From Alteromonas sp. ASW11-130 (GTDB lineage Bacteria; Pseudomonadota; Gammaproteobacteria; Enterobacterales; Alteromonadaceae), in contig NZ_JAPFRE010000005.1 in NCBI RefSeq assembly GCF_026183735.1, forward strand, positions 191,055 to 229,795: a DNA stretch of 38,741 nt. The letters run 5' to 3'. Under the pieces are notes generated by a model. The model was not told the DNA's origin. It saw nothing but the letters and a program-made list of their open reading frames with translations, and made no database searches. This document shows, in pieces, positions 26,520-34,169 of this stretch. Position numbers and translations under genes: made by a program. Positions within the stretch are counted from its first letter, which is position 1, and each line of letters starts with the position of its first letter.

Positions 26520-27553
26520 GCTCCCTGCGACGTACCAACTGATCCAGCAGTGCTAAAAGCAACTTTTGCACCTTCGTTTCTGTTGGCGTCTTCAGCAGTC
26601 TCAAAATCGTCACCAAACAGTTCACGTAAAATATCACATTGCTTTTTCAGCGATTCTTCCGCCAGCGCTTTATCCAATTTCCGCAACACCGTATTCAACT
26701 TATTCCAAAATTGGGTTCCAGTCGCCGCACTACTGCCGTCAAAGATATCTCTAGAAGGCGTGACAGGCAGATCTACTTTAACCCGGTAATTTCCATCAAC
26801 CTGCGGTTTAAAATACCCCCCAGTCAGGATAGCGGCCACTGTGTCTCGAAGTGCCTGAAGGTCGTCTGGCTTCCCTTCTTCGTTAAGTACAGGCTTAAAC
26901 TGTTCTTTCAACATGACGGTGATCCCGATCGAATAAACCTTCTTTCGTACAGAATCTTCGAACTTTTCATCACGCCAACGCTTCATGTAACGAACCAGAC
27001 GTTTATACTGGCACAGTTTATCCTCGGTAGAGCCAATATAAACGTAGGACGACTTATCATTGATGTTATCGATAAGGCCTTTGGGATCTGATGGCGACCA
27101 TTCTTTCACAGCGTCTCCTGAGTTACGCTTCCCTACCGCCAGCTCATAGTTGTCGCCACTTTTCCTATACACAACAATATCAATATGAAGATTTAAGCTG
27201 GCGTAATCTGCGGTCACGCAGGGCATCTTTATTTTCGCATCTTTAAAACCGCGCTTTTCAAGAACGCTACATACTACCTTTTTCACCTCTACCGGGTCTT
27301 CTGGAGCATTTGCAGAGTCAATGACAAGTGCTCTGTCGATGTCAAAATCGTTTTTCGGATGTTTGATCGTGGTAGCAGTCCTCAATGAACCTTGTATAAA
27401 GGTTTCTATGACTGGGTAACCCGCCTCTTTAAATGCTGCCTTTAGCGCCGCTAGAATGCTCTCATCTTTCTCTCTGGCATCCCGGTATTTGTCATCTTCA
27501 CGACTCAGCTTGATTGCGTTATGAAAATTGATGAATTTTCGTTGAATAGACAT
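26516..27553 (-). CDS. CBASS CD-NTase (cyclic oligonucleotide synthase)
   Basis: This 345-aa protein shows the nucleotidyltransferase signature: QGS at 54-56, acidic residues in NDFDID (Asp71, Asp73), and a third acidic residue in LHIDIVV (Asp125). In the CBASS pathway it makes a cyclic di- or trinucleotide on phage infection, which activates Cap5. The C-terminal tail is flexible and ends in Ser-Gln-Gly-Ala, fitting the conjugation tail used by Cap2. The clade (for example CdnG or CdnD) and so the product cannot be fixed by reading. It is encoded 20 bp after the YdjM-like gene and overlaps cap2 by 4 bp. Confidence 0.9.
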   Translation of the reverse strand: MSIQRKFINFHNAIKLSREDDKYRDAREKDESILAALKAAFKEAGYPVIETFIQGSLRTATTIKHPKNDFDIDRALVIDSANAPEDPVEVKKVVCSVLEKRGFKDAKIKMPCVTADYASLNLHIDIVVYRKSGDNYELAVGKRNSGDAVKEWSPSDPKGLIDNINDKSSYVYIGSTEDKLCQYKRLVRYMKRWRDEKFEDSVRKKVYSIGITVMLKEQFKPVLNEEGKPDDLQALRDTVAAILTGGYFKPQVDGNYRVKVDLPVTPSRDIFDGSSAATGTQFWNKLNTVLRKLDKALAEESLKKQCDILRELFGDDFETAEDANRNEGAKVAFSTAGSVGTSQGA

Positions 27554-27573
27554 AATTATTACCTCTTGCTTCG

Positions 27574-27939
27574 TTACAGCTTGCCAACAAGAGGCAAACC
27601 TTTTGGTGTTGTTGAATCACAGATTAAGTGACTGAGATACCCGACCCCACCGAGTAAAACAAAACCCCTAATAAATTTTTCTAATGGCTCTTCTGGTTTC
27701 CATTGGTAGCATTTGATAAGACCGACGGTTATTAAACCGGCAAATGTTATGCTATGAAAAAATTGTCGATGATTAGGGTGTAAAGCAGGCTCTATATAGT
27801 CTGGGAGTTTGCCGGAAAAGCTTCCTAATAGCGGCGCAAGCAGTAAGCTGTGAGTGATTGGATGAGGGTGATCATCAACCATTGCGGCAAGACCAGCCGC
27901 TCCTGATCCGACGAACATATGTGTAGTTCCACTGGACAT
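27574..27939 (-). CDS. YdjM-like membrane protein leading the CBASS operon
   Basis: The 121-aa protein resembles the YdjM/DUF457 membrane-bound metal-dependent hydrolase family. Histidines lie at the start (THMFVG), in LPDYIEPALHPNHRQFFHS (about 45-63) and in HLICDSTTPKG near 104-114, with hydrophobic segments between (about 65-76 and 90-105). The His/Asp pattern could bind metal. E. coli YdjM is known as a LexA-controlled gene. Here it starts the CBASS operon, 20 bp before the CD-NTase, with RBS AGAGGAAAA. Its role is unknown: a second effector or a coregulated bystander. It is not a standard CBASS component. Confidence 0.65.
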   Translation of the reverse strand: MSSGTTHMFVGSGAAGLAAMVDDHPHPITHSLLLAPLLGSFSGKLPDYIEPALHPNHRQFFHSITFAGLITVGLIKCYQWKPEEPLEKFIRGFVLLGGVGYLSHLICDSTTPKGLPLVGKL

Positions 27940-27983
27940 TTATTTTTCCTCTTATTAATTTCTTTCCTGTCATAGAAAATATG

Positions 27984-28013
27984 TGCTCATTAACTAAGGC
28001 GGAAAAATGAGCA
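27984..28013. promoter_or_regulatory. Inverted repeat in the divergent CBASS/trio promoter region
   Basis: TGCTCATT (27984-27991) and AATGAGCA (28006-28013) form perfect 8-bp arms with a 14-bp spacer. It lies 45 bp upstream of the YdjM-like start and just beside the 15-bp palindrome. The spacing suits a dimeric repressor site or a small hairpin. Confidence 0.55.
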
Positions 28014-28016
28014 AAA

Positions 28017-28031
28017 CTGGACAATGTCCAG
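28017..28031. promoter_or_regulatory. Operator-like palindrome CTGGACAATGTCCAG
   Basis: A perfect 7-bp palindrome around one central base, flanked by A-runs (AAAA on the left, AAAA on the right). It is 33 bp upstream of the sigma-like gene start and 77 bp upstream of the YdjM/CBASS start, so a bound protein could control both directions. It is not the LexA consensus. Confidence 0.6.
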
Positions 28032-28064
28032 AAAATAATTTTTTTGCGCCTAATGGAGTGGTAG

Positions 28065-28604
28065 ATGCAAGGATACGAATATTTCGATAGCGACGATGCT
28101 ATATCGCAAGTTCAAAGCATGAGTGAGGAAGACATGCTCAGATGCCTCAGAGCTGCTTATTACTTCATTGATAAGTACGATTTGCCGATAGAAGGCGAGG
28201 ACTTATTAAATGAAGCGATAGTTAGGATACTAGAGGGTAAACGGCACTTACCGAAAGGCGTGAAGGTATATACTGCGATTAATCAGATAATGAAGAGCGT
28301 TAGTTACGAGATGCTTACCAAGCGCAGTGATGAGGCCATGAGAAATACGTCACCTTTGGACGATGAGTCTATTGCGGGTAGTTTACTGGATGGCTATTCG
28401 GAAAAATCAGACCAACGGTGGTCAATGCTCACTTCACTTTTCAAAGAAGATGAAGATGCTAGCGCTTTTTTAGCAGCAACAGAACAAGGCATCAAAAAAT
28501 CACAGATTGTTGAAGACTTATTCAACGGGAATGAAACTGCATATGACAGCATGCGTAGGAAAATCACAAGAAAGGCATCATCGCAGATGAAGGGGTCTAT
28601 GTAA
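28065..28604 (+). CDS. Sigma-factor-like regulatory protein
   Basis: The 179-aa protein looks like a divergent sigma-70/ECF protein. Residues about 25-85 (AAYYFIDKYDLPIEGEDLLNEAIVRILEGKRHLPKGV) resemble region 2 with the D-L-x-x-E-A motif. The C-terminal part (ATEQGIKKSQIVEDLFNGNETAYDSMRRKITRKASS) looks like region 4 with a helix-turn-helix. RBS GGAG precedes ATG. It is the first gene of a three-gene set transcribed away from CBASS, and its promoter area holds the palindromes. Control of CBASS or of itself is inferred, not shown. Confidence 0.55.
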   Translation: MQGYEYFDSDDAISQVQSMSEEDMLRCLRAAYYFIDKYDLPIEGEDLLNEAIVRILEGKRHLPKGVKVYTAINQIMKSVSYEMLTKRSDEAMRNTSPLDDESIAGSLLDGYSEKSDQRWSMLTSLFKEDEDASAFLAATEQGIKKSQIVEDLFNGNETAYDSMRRKITRKASSQMKGSM

Positions 28605-29032
28605 TGGTAAACAAGGAAGCAAATGAGCTGTTGGATGATATTATGCTCGATAAGATTGCACAAATGTCTGACAAACAGCTAAATAAAGAATTAAATCACT
28701 ATGTGTCTGATTTAGACGTTGTGAAAGCTCGCGTTGTATCGAGACTGACATCACATCAAAAGCCTACTCCACTCAGTGTGTTGCAGGCTGCGCGTCAAGG
28801 GCTTGAAAGACAACGTGAGCTATACAAAAAGTCTACTATCCGTGAAACGCTAGTAAGGAAAGGAACTGATGCGAAAGGAATGCTTATTAAGCTTATGGCT
28901 CAAGGAAAACTTCCAGAAAACCTCACGCTGGCATTTCGTGATGGCGAGGAGTTCACCGATCATGATGCTGAAAAAATACTCGAAGACCTAGTCAACATGG
29001 GAGTAGTCGAGATTGACGATAGCAAGGATTAA
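28604..29032 (+). CDS. Unknown protein between sigma-like and metalloprotease genes
   Basis: The 142-aa product is helical, with a heptad-rich N-terminal half (MLDKIAQMSDKQLNKELNHYVSDL) and an acidic end (EEFTDHDAEKILEDLVNMG). No known family comes to mind. Its ATG overlaps the previous stop (TAATG), and its end overlaps the metalloprotease gene by 20 bp, so translation of the three is probably coupled. It may be the substrate or inhibitor of the protease, as small partners of ImmA-like proteases often are; this is inference. Confidence 0.5.
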   Translation: MVNKEANELLDDIMLDKIAQMSDKQLNKELNHYVSDLDVVKARVVSRLTSHQKPTPLSVLQAARQGLERQRELYKKSTIRETLVRKGTDAKGMLIKLMAQGKLPENLTLAFRDGEEFTDHDAEKILEDLVNMGVVEIDDSKD

Positions 29033-29819
29033 GCAGCACGTCGAAAGCCTTTATATTGATCGCTATGGTATAACTTCTCCCACAGAAATCGACATTGAAG
29101 CTATTGCTTTTGATCGTTCCGCTACTGTGCTTCAGGGACAGCTTACAGGCTGTGAAGCCATGATCATTGGTGCAGGTGACAAAGCCACAATCACAGTAAA
29201 CGAAAAAAGCAGCCCACAACGTCAACGTTTTTCAATCGGTCATGAATTAGGACATTGGTTTAAAGACAGAGGGAAAGTCGGAAACCTCTGTTCAAAGCAT
29301 GATATGGACTCGCCGTCTGGAGCTGGAAAATCGCGAGAAGTAATAGCAAATGAATATGCATCAGAGCTACTGCTACCCACCTATCTACTAAAACCTGTTC
29401 TGCAAGACAGACCTCTCGATCAGTCTTTGCTCAGTGAAGTAGTTAGCGCGTTCGATGTAAGTTTCATGGCCGCACTTCGACGCGTGATCGGAAGTCAGCA
29501 TCACATGGGCTTTTTCGCAATGTATGATTCAAAAGGAAGACGACGATTGTTCAAAGCAAACGAATCTTTACCCTACGAATTCCTTCCACCTCAACTCGCA
29601 CCTGAACATTCACGCACTTATGAATTGATTCACAACGGTAAAAAGTCAGGATATGGCTTAACGGATGGGGAAGTATGGTGTAGACGAGACCTAACAGACT
29701 TGGGTGTTGTCCATGAGAACGCCTTCCACTATCACGATGATATCTTTATAACACTTGTCTGGTGGGAGGATGATGAACCTATCTGGCAATTTATACAAAA
29801 AGGTGAGATTGGCGAATAA
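29013..29819 (+). CDS. ImmA/IrrE-family metallo-endopeptidase
   Basis: The 268-aa product starts at TTG, overlapping the previous gene. GHELGHWFKDRG near residues 76-87 carries the zinc motif His-Glu-x-x-His. ANEYASELLLP near 110-120 gives the third ligand Glu and the usual ImmA/IrrE continuation. The C-terminal 130 residues are a mixed-fold sensor-like region with no match I can name. Relatives cleave phage or stress repressors and are known near CBASS (CapP with CapH). Here the usual HTH partner is replaced by a sigma-like protein and an unknown. Its likely role is signal-dependent derepression. Confidence 0.8.
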   Translation: MTIARIKQHVESLYIDRYGITSPTEIDIEAIAFDRSATVLQGQLTGCEAMIIGAGDKATITVNEKSSPQRQRFSIGHELGHWFKDRGKVGNLCSKHDMDSPSGAGKSREVIANEYASELLLPTYLLKPVLQDRPLDQSLLSEVVSAFDVSFMAALRRVIGSQHHMGFFAMYDSKGRRRLFKANESLPYEFLPPQLAPEHSRTYELIHNGKKSGYGLTDGEVWCRRDLTDLGVVHENAFHYHDDIFITLVWWEDDEPIWQFIQKGEIGE

Positions 29820-29944
29820 TTCCTTAACAATTGAAAAATGTGAGCAATCAAAAATATGTAACATGAATCAGTCTCGACTTAACCTGACAGATTGGTACTT
29901 GCGCATTACGGCCAACCGACACCTATAAAGTGAAGGTCGGCAAA

Positions 29945-29968
29945 AGACAAGAAGCGAACGTTTAACGC
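29945..29968. repeat. Short dispersed repeat, partner of 21889-21912
   Basis: Over 24 bp this agrees at 20 positions with 21889-21912, and every difference is a transition. The shared blocks are AGACAAG, then AGC, ACGTT and AACGC. The two copies lie on either side of the PD-(D/E)XK, CBASS and regulatory-trio block. Together they may be cassette borders or decayed copies of one intergenic element. Confidence 0.45.
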
Positions 29969-30063
29969 GCACTTCAGTCGCAGGTGGTATCTAGCAGTTT
30001 TCTGTCAGTGTTTGAGTGAAAGCGAGTAACGCATAGTATATGATTTCGTACTAGTGGCGCTTG

Positions 30064-30648
30064 CTATATTTTCACAGGGATTTCCCACGTTCTTTTTATA
30101 CTTTGCATTGATTCAACAAACTCGAAACTCGCCTCCCAATAATATTTATAGCTTGAGAAGAACGCTTTTCTTGTTGGTTCCTTATCGTGCGGGATAGTGA
30201 AACTAAACTCCAAGATGGTTTTGTCGTCTAAATGGTTAATCTTTGCTGTTGAACTTGACTCCCAAACTTTATCTTGCCGACTCCCATCACCGGCCGTTTT
30301 GCTTCGCCGCCATAAAGAAATTGTTATTTTTTTAACACTATTAAAGTTTGGCTTACCAATTTCAATAGAGCCTTTAAACTCCTCACCAATTGTGCAGAAT
30401 GATGGCGTTAATGTTAATGGGGTCTTGCCTAACTTATAAAATTTCCGCTTTTGATAAGTCCCTATCGTCAATAAGAGAATAGAGAACGAGAGAAAAAAAC
30501 CAGAAAATAAGTATGTAGCAGGTGGGTTTGTGTCAGTTGATATGCAAAGAAGGGTAATTGCAGGCAGCAATAAAACGATACCGGAAATTTGAAGGAAAAT
30601 GCCACCTGTGCTCTCTTGGCTGCGTATGACACTATTAATTTTATCCAC
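30064..30648 (-). CDS. Two-helix membrane protein with beta-rich domain, unknown
   Basis: The open frame reaches 30756, but the RBS AAAGGAGT sits 7 bp before a GTG at 30648, so I take that start (194 aa). The product has two hydrophobic helices (about residues 17-34, ISGIVLLLPAITLLCI, and 44-60, YLFSGFFLSFSILLLTIG). A soluble C-terminal domain rich in beta strands then follows (ITISLWRR, ILEFSFTIP). It is encoded directly after a DUF3592 protein on the same strand, a pairing that suggests a small membrane complex. Function unknown. Confidence 0.55.
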   Translation of the reverse strand: MDKINSVIRSQESTGGIFLQISGIVLLLPAITLLCISTDTNPPATYLFSGFFLSFSILLLTIGTYQKRKFYKLGKTPLTLTPSFCTIGEEFKGSIEIGKPNFNSVKKITISLWRRSKTAGDGSRQDKVWESSSTAKINHLDDKTILEFSFTIPHDKEPTRKAFFSSYKYYWEASFEFVESMQSIKRTWEIPVKI

Positions 30649-30763
30649 AAATATTACTCCTTTCATAAATAGCCATCGCCAAAATCGATGGTAATGCTTA
30701 GCTGCGAAGCGAAACCGAGCCAGATGCTGCGCCTTATCATTTAACCCGCTTGTCACAAGACCA
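30649..30763. other. Intergenic hairpin between two membrane protein genes
   Basis: CCATCG (30673-30678) and CGATGG (30686-30691) make a tight 6-bp stem. An open reading through this stretch gives a low-complexity basic peptide, so it is not called as coding. It carries some integron-attC-like bases (GGGTTAAAT on the minus strand), but no matching second core site was found. Confidence 0.4.
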
Positions 30764-31306
30764 TTACTTTTTTCGCATTTTAAGTAAGAGGTACATTATG
30801 CCTCCCCCGAATAGCAACAGCACCAAAAGAATAACTACGGATGTTGTTAATTTTGACCAGTGAACAGATCTATCTGCGACAGCTTCACAAGGATTATCTG
30901 GATTGATAAAGACTCGAATGTGCTTGTCAGCTTTATAATAAGATTTAAATTTATAAGCTAATTGTTCCAAGGGGCCATTATCTGTACCTTCAACCCACCA
31001 GACCCTACGCCCAATGCAATTAACGCCCTCAAAATCGTATTGATAGGTAATCTGAGGGCCGTGATAGGTGTACACGGTTGTATTTGAAGAGCTATGGGAA
31101 GTTGTCGTTGTTTGGATTGATGCGTTCAACAATTTCGCATCAACTGAAATCCAATGAATTGAATTAATGTTGCCGTATATTGAAGTTATAATGTTTTTCA
31201 ACATAATAAACATTAAAAAAAAAGCCACAGTAAGAAAAATGTGAAGGATAATTCGCGCTATTTTGTCATTTTTGTCTTTATTTACTTTGGCCAATATGTA
31301 ATCCAT
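30764..31306 (-). CDS. DUF3592-type membrane protein
   Basis: The 180-aa protein has an N-terminal membrane helix (about 22-40, LHIFLTVAFFLMFIMLK) and a C-terminal one (about 155-172, SVVILLVLLLFGGGIMYLLL). Between them lies an external beta domain with YHGPQITYQYDFEG and RVFINPDNPCEAVAD, the hallmark of DUF3592. The biochemical role of the family is unknown. A repeated 72-bp element lies 50 bp upstream. The two-protein membrane set might be cargo of the island. Confidence 0.7.
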   Translation of the reverse strand: MDYILAKVNKDKNDKIARIILHIFLTVAFFLMFIMLKNIITSIYGNINSIHWISVDAKLLNASIQTTTTSHSSSNTTVYTYHGPQITYQYDFEGVNCIGRRVWWVEGTDNGPLEQLAYKFKSYYKADKHIRVFINPDNPCEAVADRSVHWSKLTTSVVILLVLLLFGGGIMYLLLKMRKK

Positions 31307-31480
31307 ATTTCAATTTTGAAAAGTGAAAATATTCAGTGCAGGGCTCATAGCTGAAGCTTCATAGTAACAACCGCCACTCATTAAAACCATACCTTGTGTT
31401 TTCATGGAAAATAATTATGAAATGTCCGGTTTACGTACACTAGAGACTGTAAGATTTGATCTCGCTCTGTTATAAAAAGT
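31307..31480. other. Gene-free stretch upstream of the DUF3592 gene and IS left end
   Basis: Together with the IS leader this gives about 330 bp with no gene up to 31635. It contains the second copy of the dispersed 72-bp repeat and then the IS left end. Nothing else was seen. Confidence 0.5.
31357..31428. repeat. Dispersed 72-bp repeat, copy 2
   Basis: About 83% identical to 22512-22583 and in the same direction. It ends 50 bp upstream of the minus-strand DUF3592 gene. Like copy 1 it retains TGTTACTATGAAG on the minus strand, which could be a -10 region. Confidence 0.7.
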
Positions 31481-33171
31481 GTCAGATAAAGTGGTGACTA
31501 ATCCAATTAATCATGTTAACACCAAGCGATTCTGTCGTAATTGCTAATTACCAAGGGGATTTGTCGGTCATTTTTTTATGTGCCTGTTAGTGTTTTGTTT
31601 TTTGAATACTAAAAGGCATGTTGAGGATGATTGTGATGGATTCTAAAGCTCAACTCACCGTTGATATAATAGCTAAAGTGGCTGAAGGCAGGATAACAAT
31701 TGTCAATGCTGCTAAGTTACTCAGCAAGTCTCGACGCACCATTGAACGCCATGTAAAGCAATATCAGCAAGTTGGTATTCAATTCGCTATTCATGGTAAC
31801 AGTGGTAAAGCCCCACCCAACAAAACGCCGGTATCAATAAAAAAAGCGGTGCAGGCCTTAATCAAAGAAAAGTATTTTGATTTAAATTTGCTCCATCTTG
31901 CGGAAAAGCTAGAAACCGATGAACACATTGTCGTGAAACGAGAGACACTGCGTGGTTGGGCACATGATATTCATCATGTTAAACGAGCCAAACGAAGACG
32001 TAGCAATGCTCGAAAACGCAGAGAGCGCATGGAAGCACCGGGTCTAATGATGCAAATGGATGGCAGTCCACATCTCTGGTTTGGGGATAAAAAGCACTGT
32101 TTAATTGCCATGATTGATGATGCAACCAGTGAAGTCTACGCCGAGTTCTTTCCCTCAGAAAGGACGGTTGGTTGTTTAAAAGTGATGCGAGATTGTATTG
32201 AAACCAAAGGCGTGTTCAAAACGCTTTATGTCGATAGAGCCGGTATCTTTGGCGGCCCTAAACGCTGCAACTTCTCACAGATGCAGAGGGCTTGCGAAGA
32301 GCTAGGGATTGAAATCATCTTTGCCAATTCACCACAAGGCAAAGGCCGTATTGAGCGAGCATTCGATACCTTCCAAGACCGTCTTGTTCCCGAGCTTAGG
32401 TTGAACAATATCAATGATATTGCTGCCGCCAATGCCTACCTTAAACACGTCTTTATTCCGCAGTTCTGGCAAACCAAAATTCAAGTTAAATCAAAGCAAG
32501 CACCTGAATTTACGCCTCTGTCGAAACACATCAACCTTGATAATATATGCGTCATTAAAGATCACCGCAAAATACGTAATGACCATACCTTCAGTTATGG
32601 CAACAAGTTCTACCTAATAGATTCACCGCTCAAGCACTCCATTGCCAATCAGAAAATCGAGATAAGGAACACGAGTGAAAAAGGGTTTACCGCTCACTTC
32701 GCTGGAAGAGAAATTGCCGTTTCTGAAGTCAATGAGCTTAGTAAATTAGCAATTGAAGATTTAGAGGTTCAAAAGAAACTAGAGGTGTTGGCCTTAGTTG
32801 AGAAACTCGGTAACGTCTCTAAAGCATCGCGCCAAAGTGGCGTGTCACGTGACACGATATATCGTCACTTAAGACTGGTTAAGCAAGGTGGCCCTGAAGC
32901 ATTAAAACGCCAAGAAACACCTAATCTACGGCACAAAAACTGTGTGGATATTGGAATCGAGAAAGCGGTAATCGAGTTCTCTCTTAAACATCCTCACCTT
33001 GGTCAGCAGAAGGTGGCACATAAGCTAACAGAAGCATTAGGCATTGATGTTAGCCCAAATGGCGTGCGCAGTATTTGGTTGAGGAATGATATGAATACAA
33101 CCGCACTGAGAATTGAGAGATCACTAGCTTTGTATGAATCAGCATAATAAATAGCCAGTTGTTTAACTGAC
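31481..33171 (+). mobile_element. IS1202/ISNCY-type insertion sequence, about 1.7 kb
   Basis: Imperfect inverted ends match in orientation: 31481-31500 begins GTCAGATAAAG and the complement of 33152-33171 begins GTCAGTTAAAC. They agree at about 14 of 20 positions, including the final CTA. A complete transposase gene lies between. No long direct target duplication is visible beside the ends, although IS1202 relatives usually make one of more than 20 bp. The exact ends need comparison with another copy. Confidence 0.65.
31636..33147 (+). CDS. IS1202/ISNCY-family transposase (DDE)
   Basis: The frame is open from 31618 but the better start is 31636, preceded by GAGG with a 9-nt gap (503 aa). An N-terminal helix-turn-helix (VNAAKLLSKSRRTIERHVKQY, residues about 23-43) binds the IS ends. 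The catalytic acidic triad is visible as QMDGSPH, YVDRAGIF and KGRIERAFDTF, with spacings typical of the rve-type DDE core. A second HTH (NVSKASRQSGVSRDTIYRHL) lies near residues 400-420. The length and motif context match IS1202-type transposases. The gene appears intact. Confidence 0.85.
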   Translation: MDSKAQLTVDIIAKVAEGRITIVNAAKLLSKSRRTIERHVKQYQQVGIQFAIHGNSGKAPPNKTPVSIKKAVQALIKEKYFDLNLLHLAEKLETDEHIVVKRETLRGWAHDIHHVKRAKRRRSNARKRRERMEAPGLMMQMDGSPHLWFGDKKHCLIAMIDDATSEVYAEFFPSERTVGCLKVMRDCIETKGVFKTLYVDRAGIFGGPKRCNFSQMQRACEELGIEIIFANSPQGKGRIERAFDTFQDRLVPELRLNNINDIAAANAYLKHVFIPQFWQTKIQVKSKQAPEFTPLSKHINLDNICVIKDHRKIRNDHTFSYGNKFYLIDSPLKHSIANQKIEIRNTSEKGFTAHFAGREIAVSEVNELSKLAIEDLEVQKKLEVLALVEKLGNVSKASRQSGVSRDTIYRHLRLVKQGGPEALKRQETPNLRHKNCVDIGIEKAVIEFSLKHPHLGQQKVAHKLTEALGIDVSPNGVRSIWLRNDMNTTALRIERSLALYESA

Positions 33172-33177
33172 TACTTT

Positions 33178-33390
33178 TTAATTACAACAACTGTTGCCCT
33201 CTTGAATTGGCGGGCATTTCACTGTTCCATATGAGCAATAAACGCAGCAGTCGCCGCTCAAAGGCTTTAGCAGTGATTTACATTTAGTGCATTCATAAAA
33301 AAATTGGCATGCAGTGGTTGGCATTTCTTCTTGCTGGCTGTAATCGCAATGTGGGCAAGTAATCGTCGATGAGAGTTCTATTTTCGCCAT
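33178..33390 (-). CDS. GDCCVYCSYG-motif small cysteine-rich protein of mer operons
   Basis: This 70-aa protein carries the signature GDCCVYCSYGTVKCPPIQ, well known from mer operons of gammaproteobacteria, and a CPHC pair near residues 12-15. Eleven or more cysteines suggest metal binding. It is thought to help mercury handling, but its biochemical role is not established. It lies after merP on the same strand and its stop is only 6 bp from the IS end, so whatever followed in the operon is gone. Confidence 0.8.
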   Translation of the reverse strand: MAKIELSSTITCPHCDYSQQEEMPTTACQFFYECTKCKSLLKPLSGDCCVYCSYGTVKCPPIQEGNSCCN

Positions 33391-33439
33391 AGTTTAGTGT
33401 TCCTCTGAGGGTTTCAATATCGTTCAACTAGCGACGGCC

Positions 33440-33715
33440 TTACGACTTCACTAGTGAAGTATAACCAGCATTCTTTGTAGCCTTTGTTAGTGCATCAGGA
33501 TTTGTTATTTCATCGTCAAATGTTACAACAGCAAGTTTATTTTCAAATGTCACTTCCACTTGTTTAACGCCTTTAACGCGCTCAAGTGCTTTTTCTACTG
33601 TTATCGGGCACGTTACACAATCCATAGACGGAACTTCTAACGTAACAGTTGCATCTTTTGCAAACGTCGCCGTGCTGCTTATCAACAATAAAGTTGTAAT
33701 CAATAACTTCTTCAT
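33440..33715 (-). CDS. merP: MerP, periplasmic mercuric ion-binding protein
   Basis: The start at 33715 is preceded by GGAGAGAAAA and gives 91 aa; a TTG further upstream is less likely. A signal peptide (LLITTLLLISSTATFA) exports the protein to the periplasm. The mature part is a heavy-metal-associated domain with the Cys pair MDCVTC (Cys33, Cys36), which binds Hg(II) and hands it to MerT. It follows merT by 32 bp in the same operon. Confidence 0.9.
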   Translation of the reverse strand: MKKLLITTLLLISSTATFAKDATVTLEVPSMDCVTCPITVEKALERVKGVKQVEVTFENKLAVVTFDDEITNPDALTKATKNAGYTSLVKS

Positions 33716-33747
33716 TTTTCTCTCCAATTAGAGTTAAGTGGTAGCAC

Positions 33748-34092
33748 CTACACGACCCATATGATCCAGTAGTTGCTGGTAACAAAAACAAACGCCAACA
33801 GTGTGGTAAACCAAAATACTGCTTTTCGTCGTGTTCTTACCTTTGGGACTGCACAGGCCTCGTCATCCGCACAGTTTTCAACAGGCTGATGTATCTTCCA
33901 CCCAGCAAAGCCAAATAAAACTACAACCACGAATATAAAAATAGGACGATAAGGGTCTAAGAGTGTTAAATGACTAATCCATGAACCACTTATACCCAAT
34001 AAAAGTAGAACAAGAGGCCCAGCACAGCAGGCACTTGCACCGATTGCTGCGGCAAGCCCGCCTAAGATTGATAGTTGACTACTTTTTGCCAT
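33748..34092 (-). CDS. merT: MerT, mercuric ion inner-membrane transporter
   Basis: This 114-aa protein has three hydrophobic helices and the two diagnostic cysteine pairs: Cys22-Cys23 in SACCAGP in the first helix, and Cys74 and Cys80 in NCADDEAC facing the cytoplasm. It moves Hg(II) received from MerP across the inner membrane. It is first in the merT-merP-GDCC operon, downstream of the mer operator. Confidence 0.9.
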   Translation of the reverse strand: MAKSSQLSILGGLAAAIGASACCAGPLVLLLLGISGSWISHLTLLDPYRPIFIFVVVVLFGFAGWKIHQPVENCADDEACAVPKVRTRRKAVFWFTTLLAFVFVTSNYWIIWVV

Positions 34093-34124
34093 ATTTAGGT
34101 TTATTACACTATTCTTTTAAGCAT

Positions 34125-34156
34125 AGTATAAACTCCGTATATGGGTACGGAGTCAA
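34125..34156 (-). promoter_or_regulatory. mer operator-promoter (PmerT)
   Basis: A perfect dyad, ACTCCGTA (34132-34139) and TACGGAGT (34146-34153), lies between a -35 box TTGACT (complement of 34151-34156) and a -10 box TATACT (complement of 34125-34130). The spacer is long (19-20 bp), as in MerR-controlled promoters, where MerR untwists the DNA when it binds Hg(II). It drives merT and downstream genes. Confidence 0.85.
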
Positions 34157-34169
34157 GTGATGAGTCATT

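Noticed and set aside
29916..29940. Terminator after the ImmA/IrrE gene
   Set aside because: Only a 5-bp stem (CCGAC/GTCGG) with a long loop and no T-tract, too weak to annotate.
30649..30763. Integron attC site between the membrane protein genes
   Set aside because: Only one core-like GTTRRRY match is seen; no partner core or paired arms at the right spacing, and no integron integrase.
31451..33200. Target duplication around the IS1202-type element
   Set aside because: Flanks of the two ends do not match as direct repeats, so I do not claim one.
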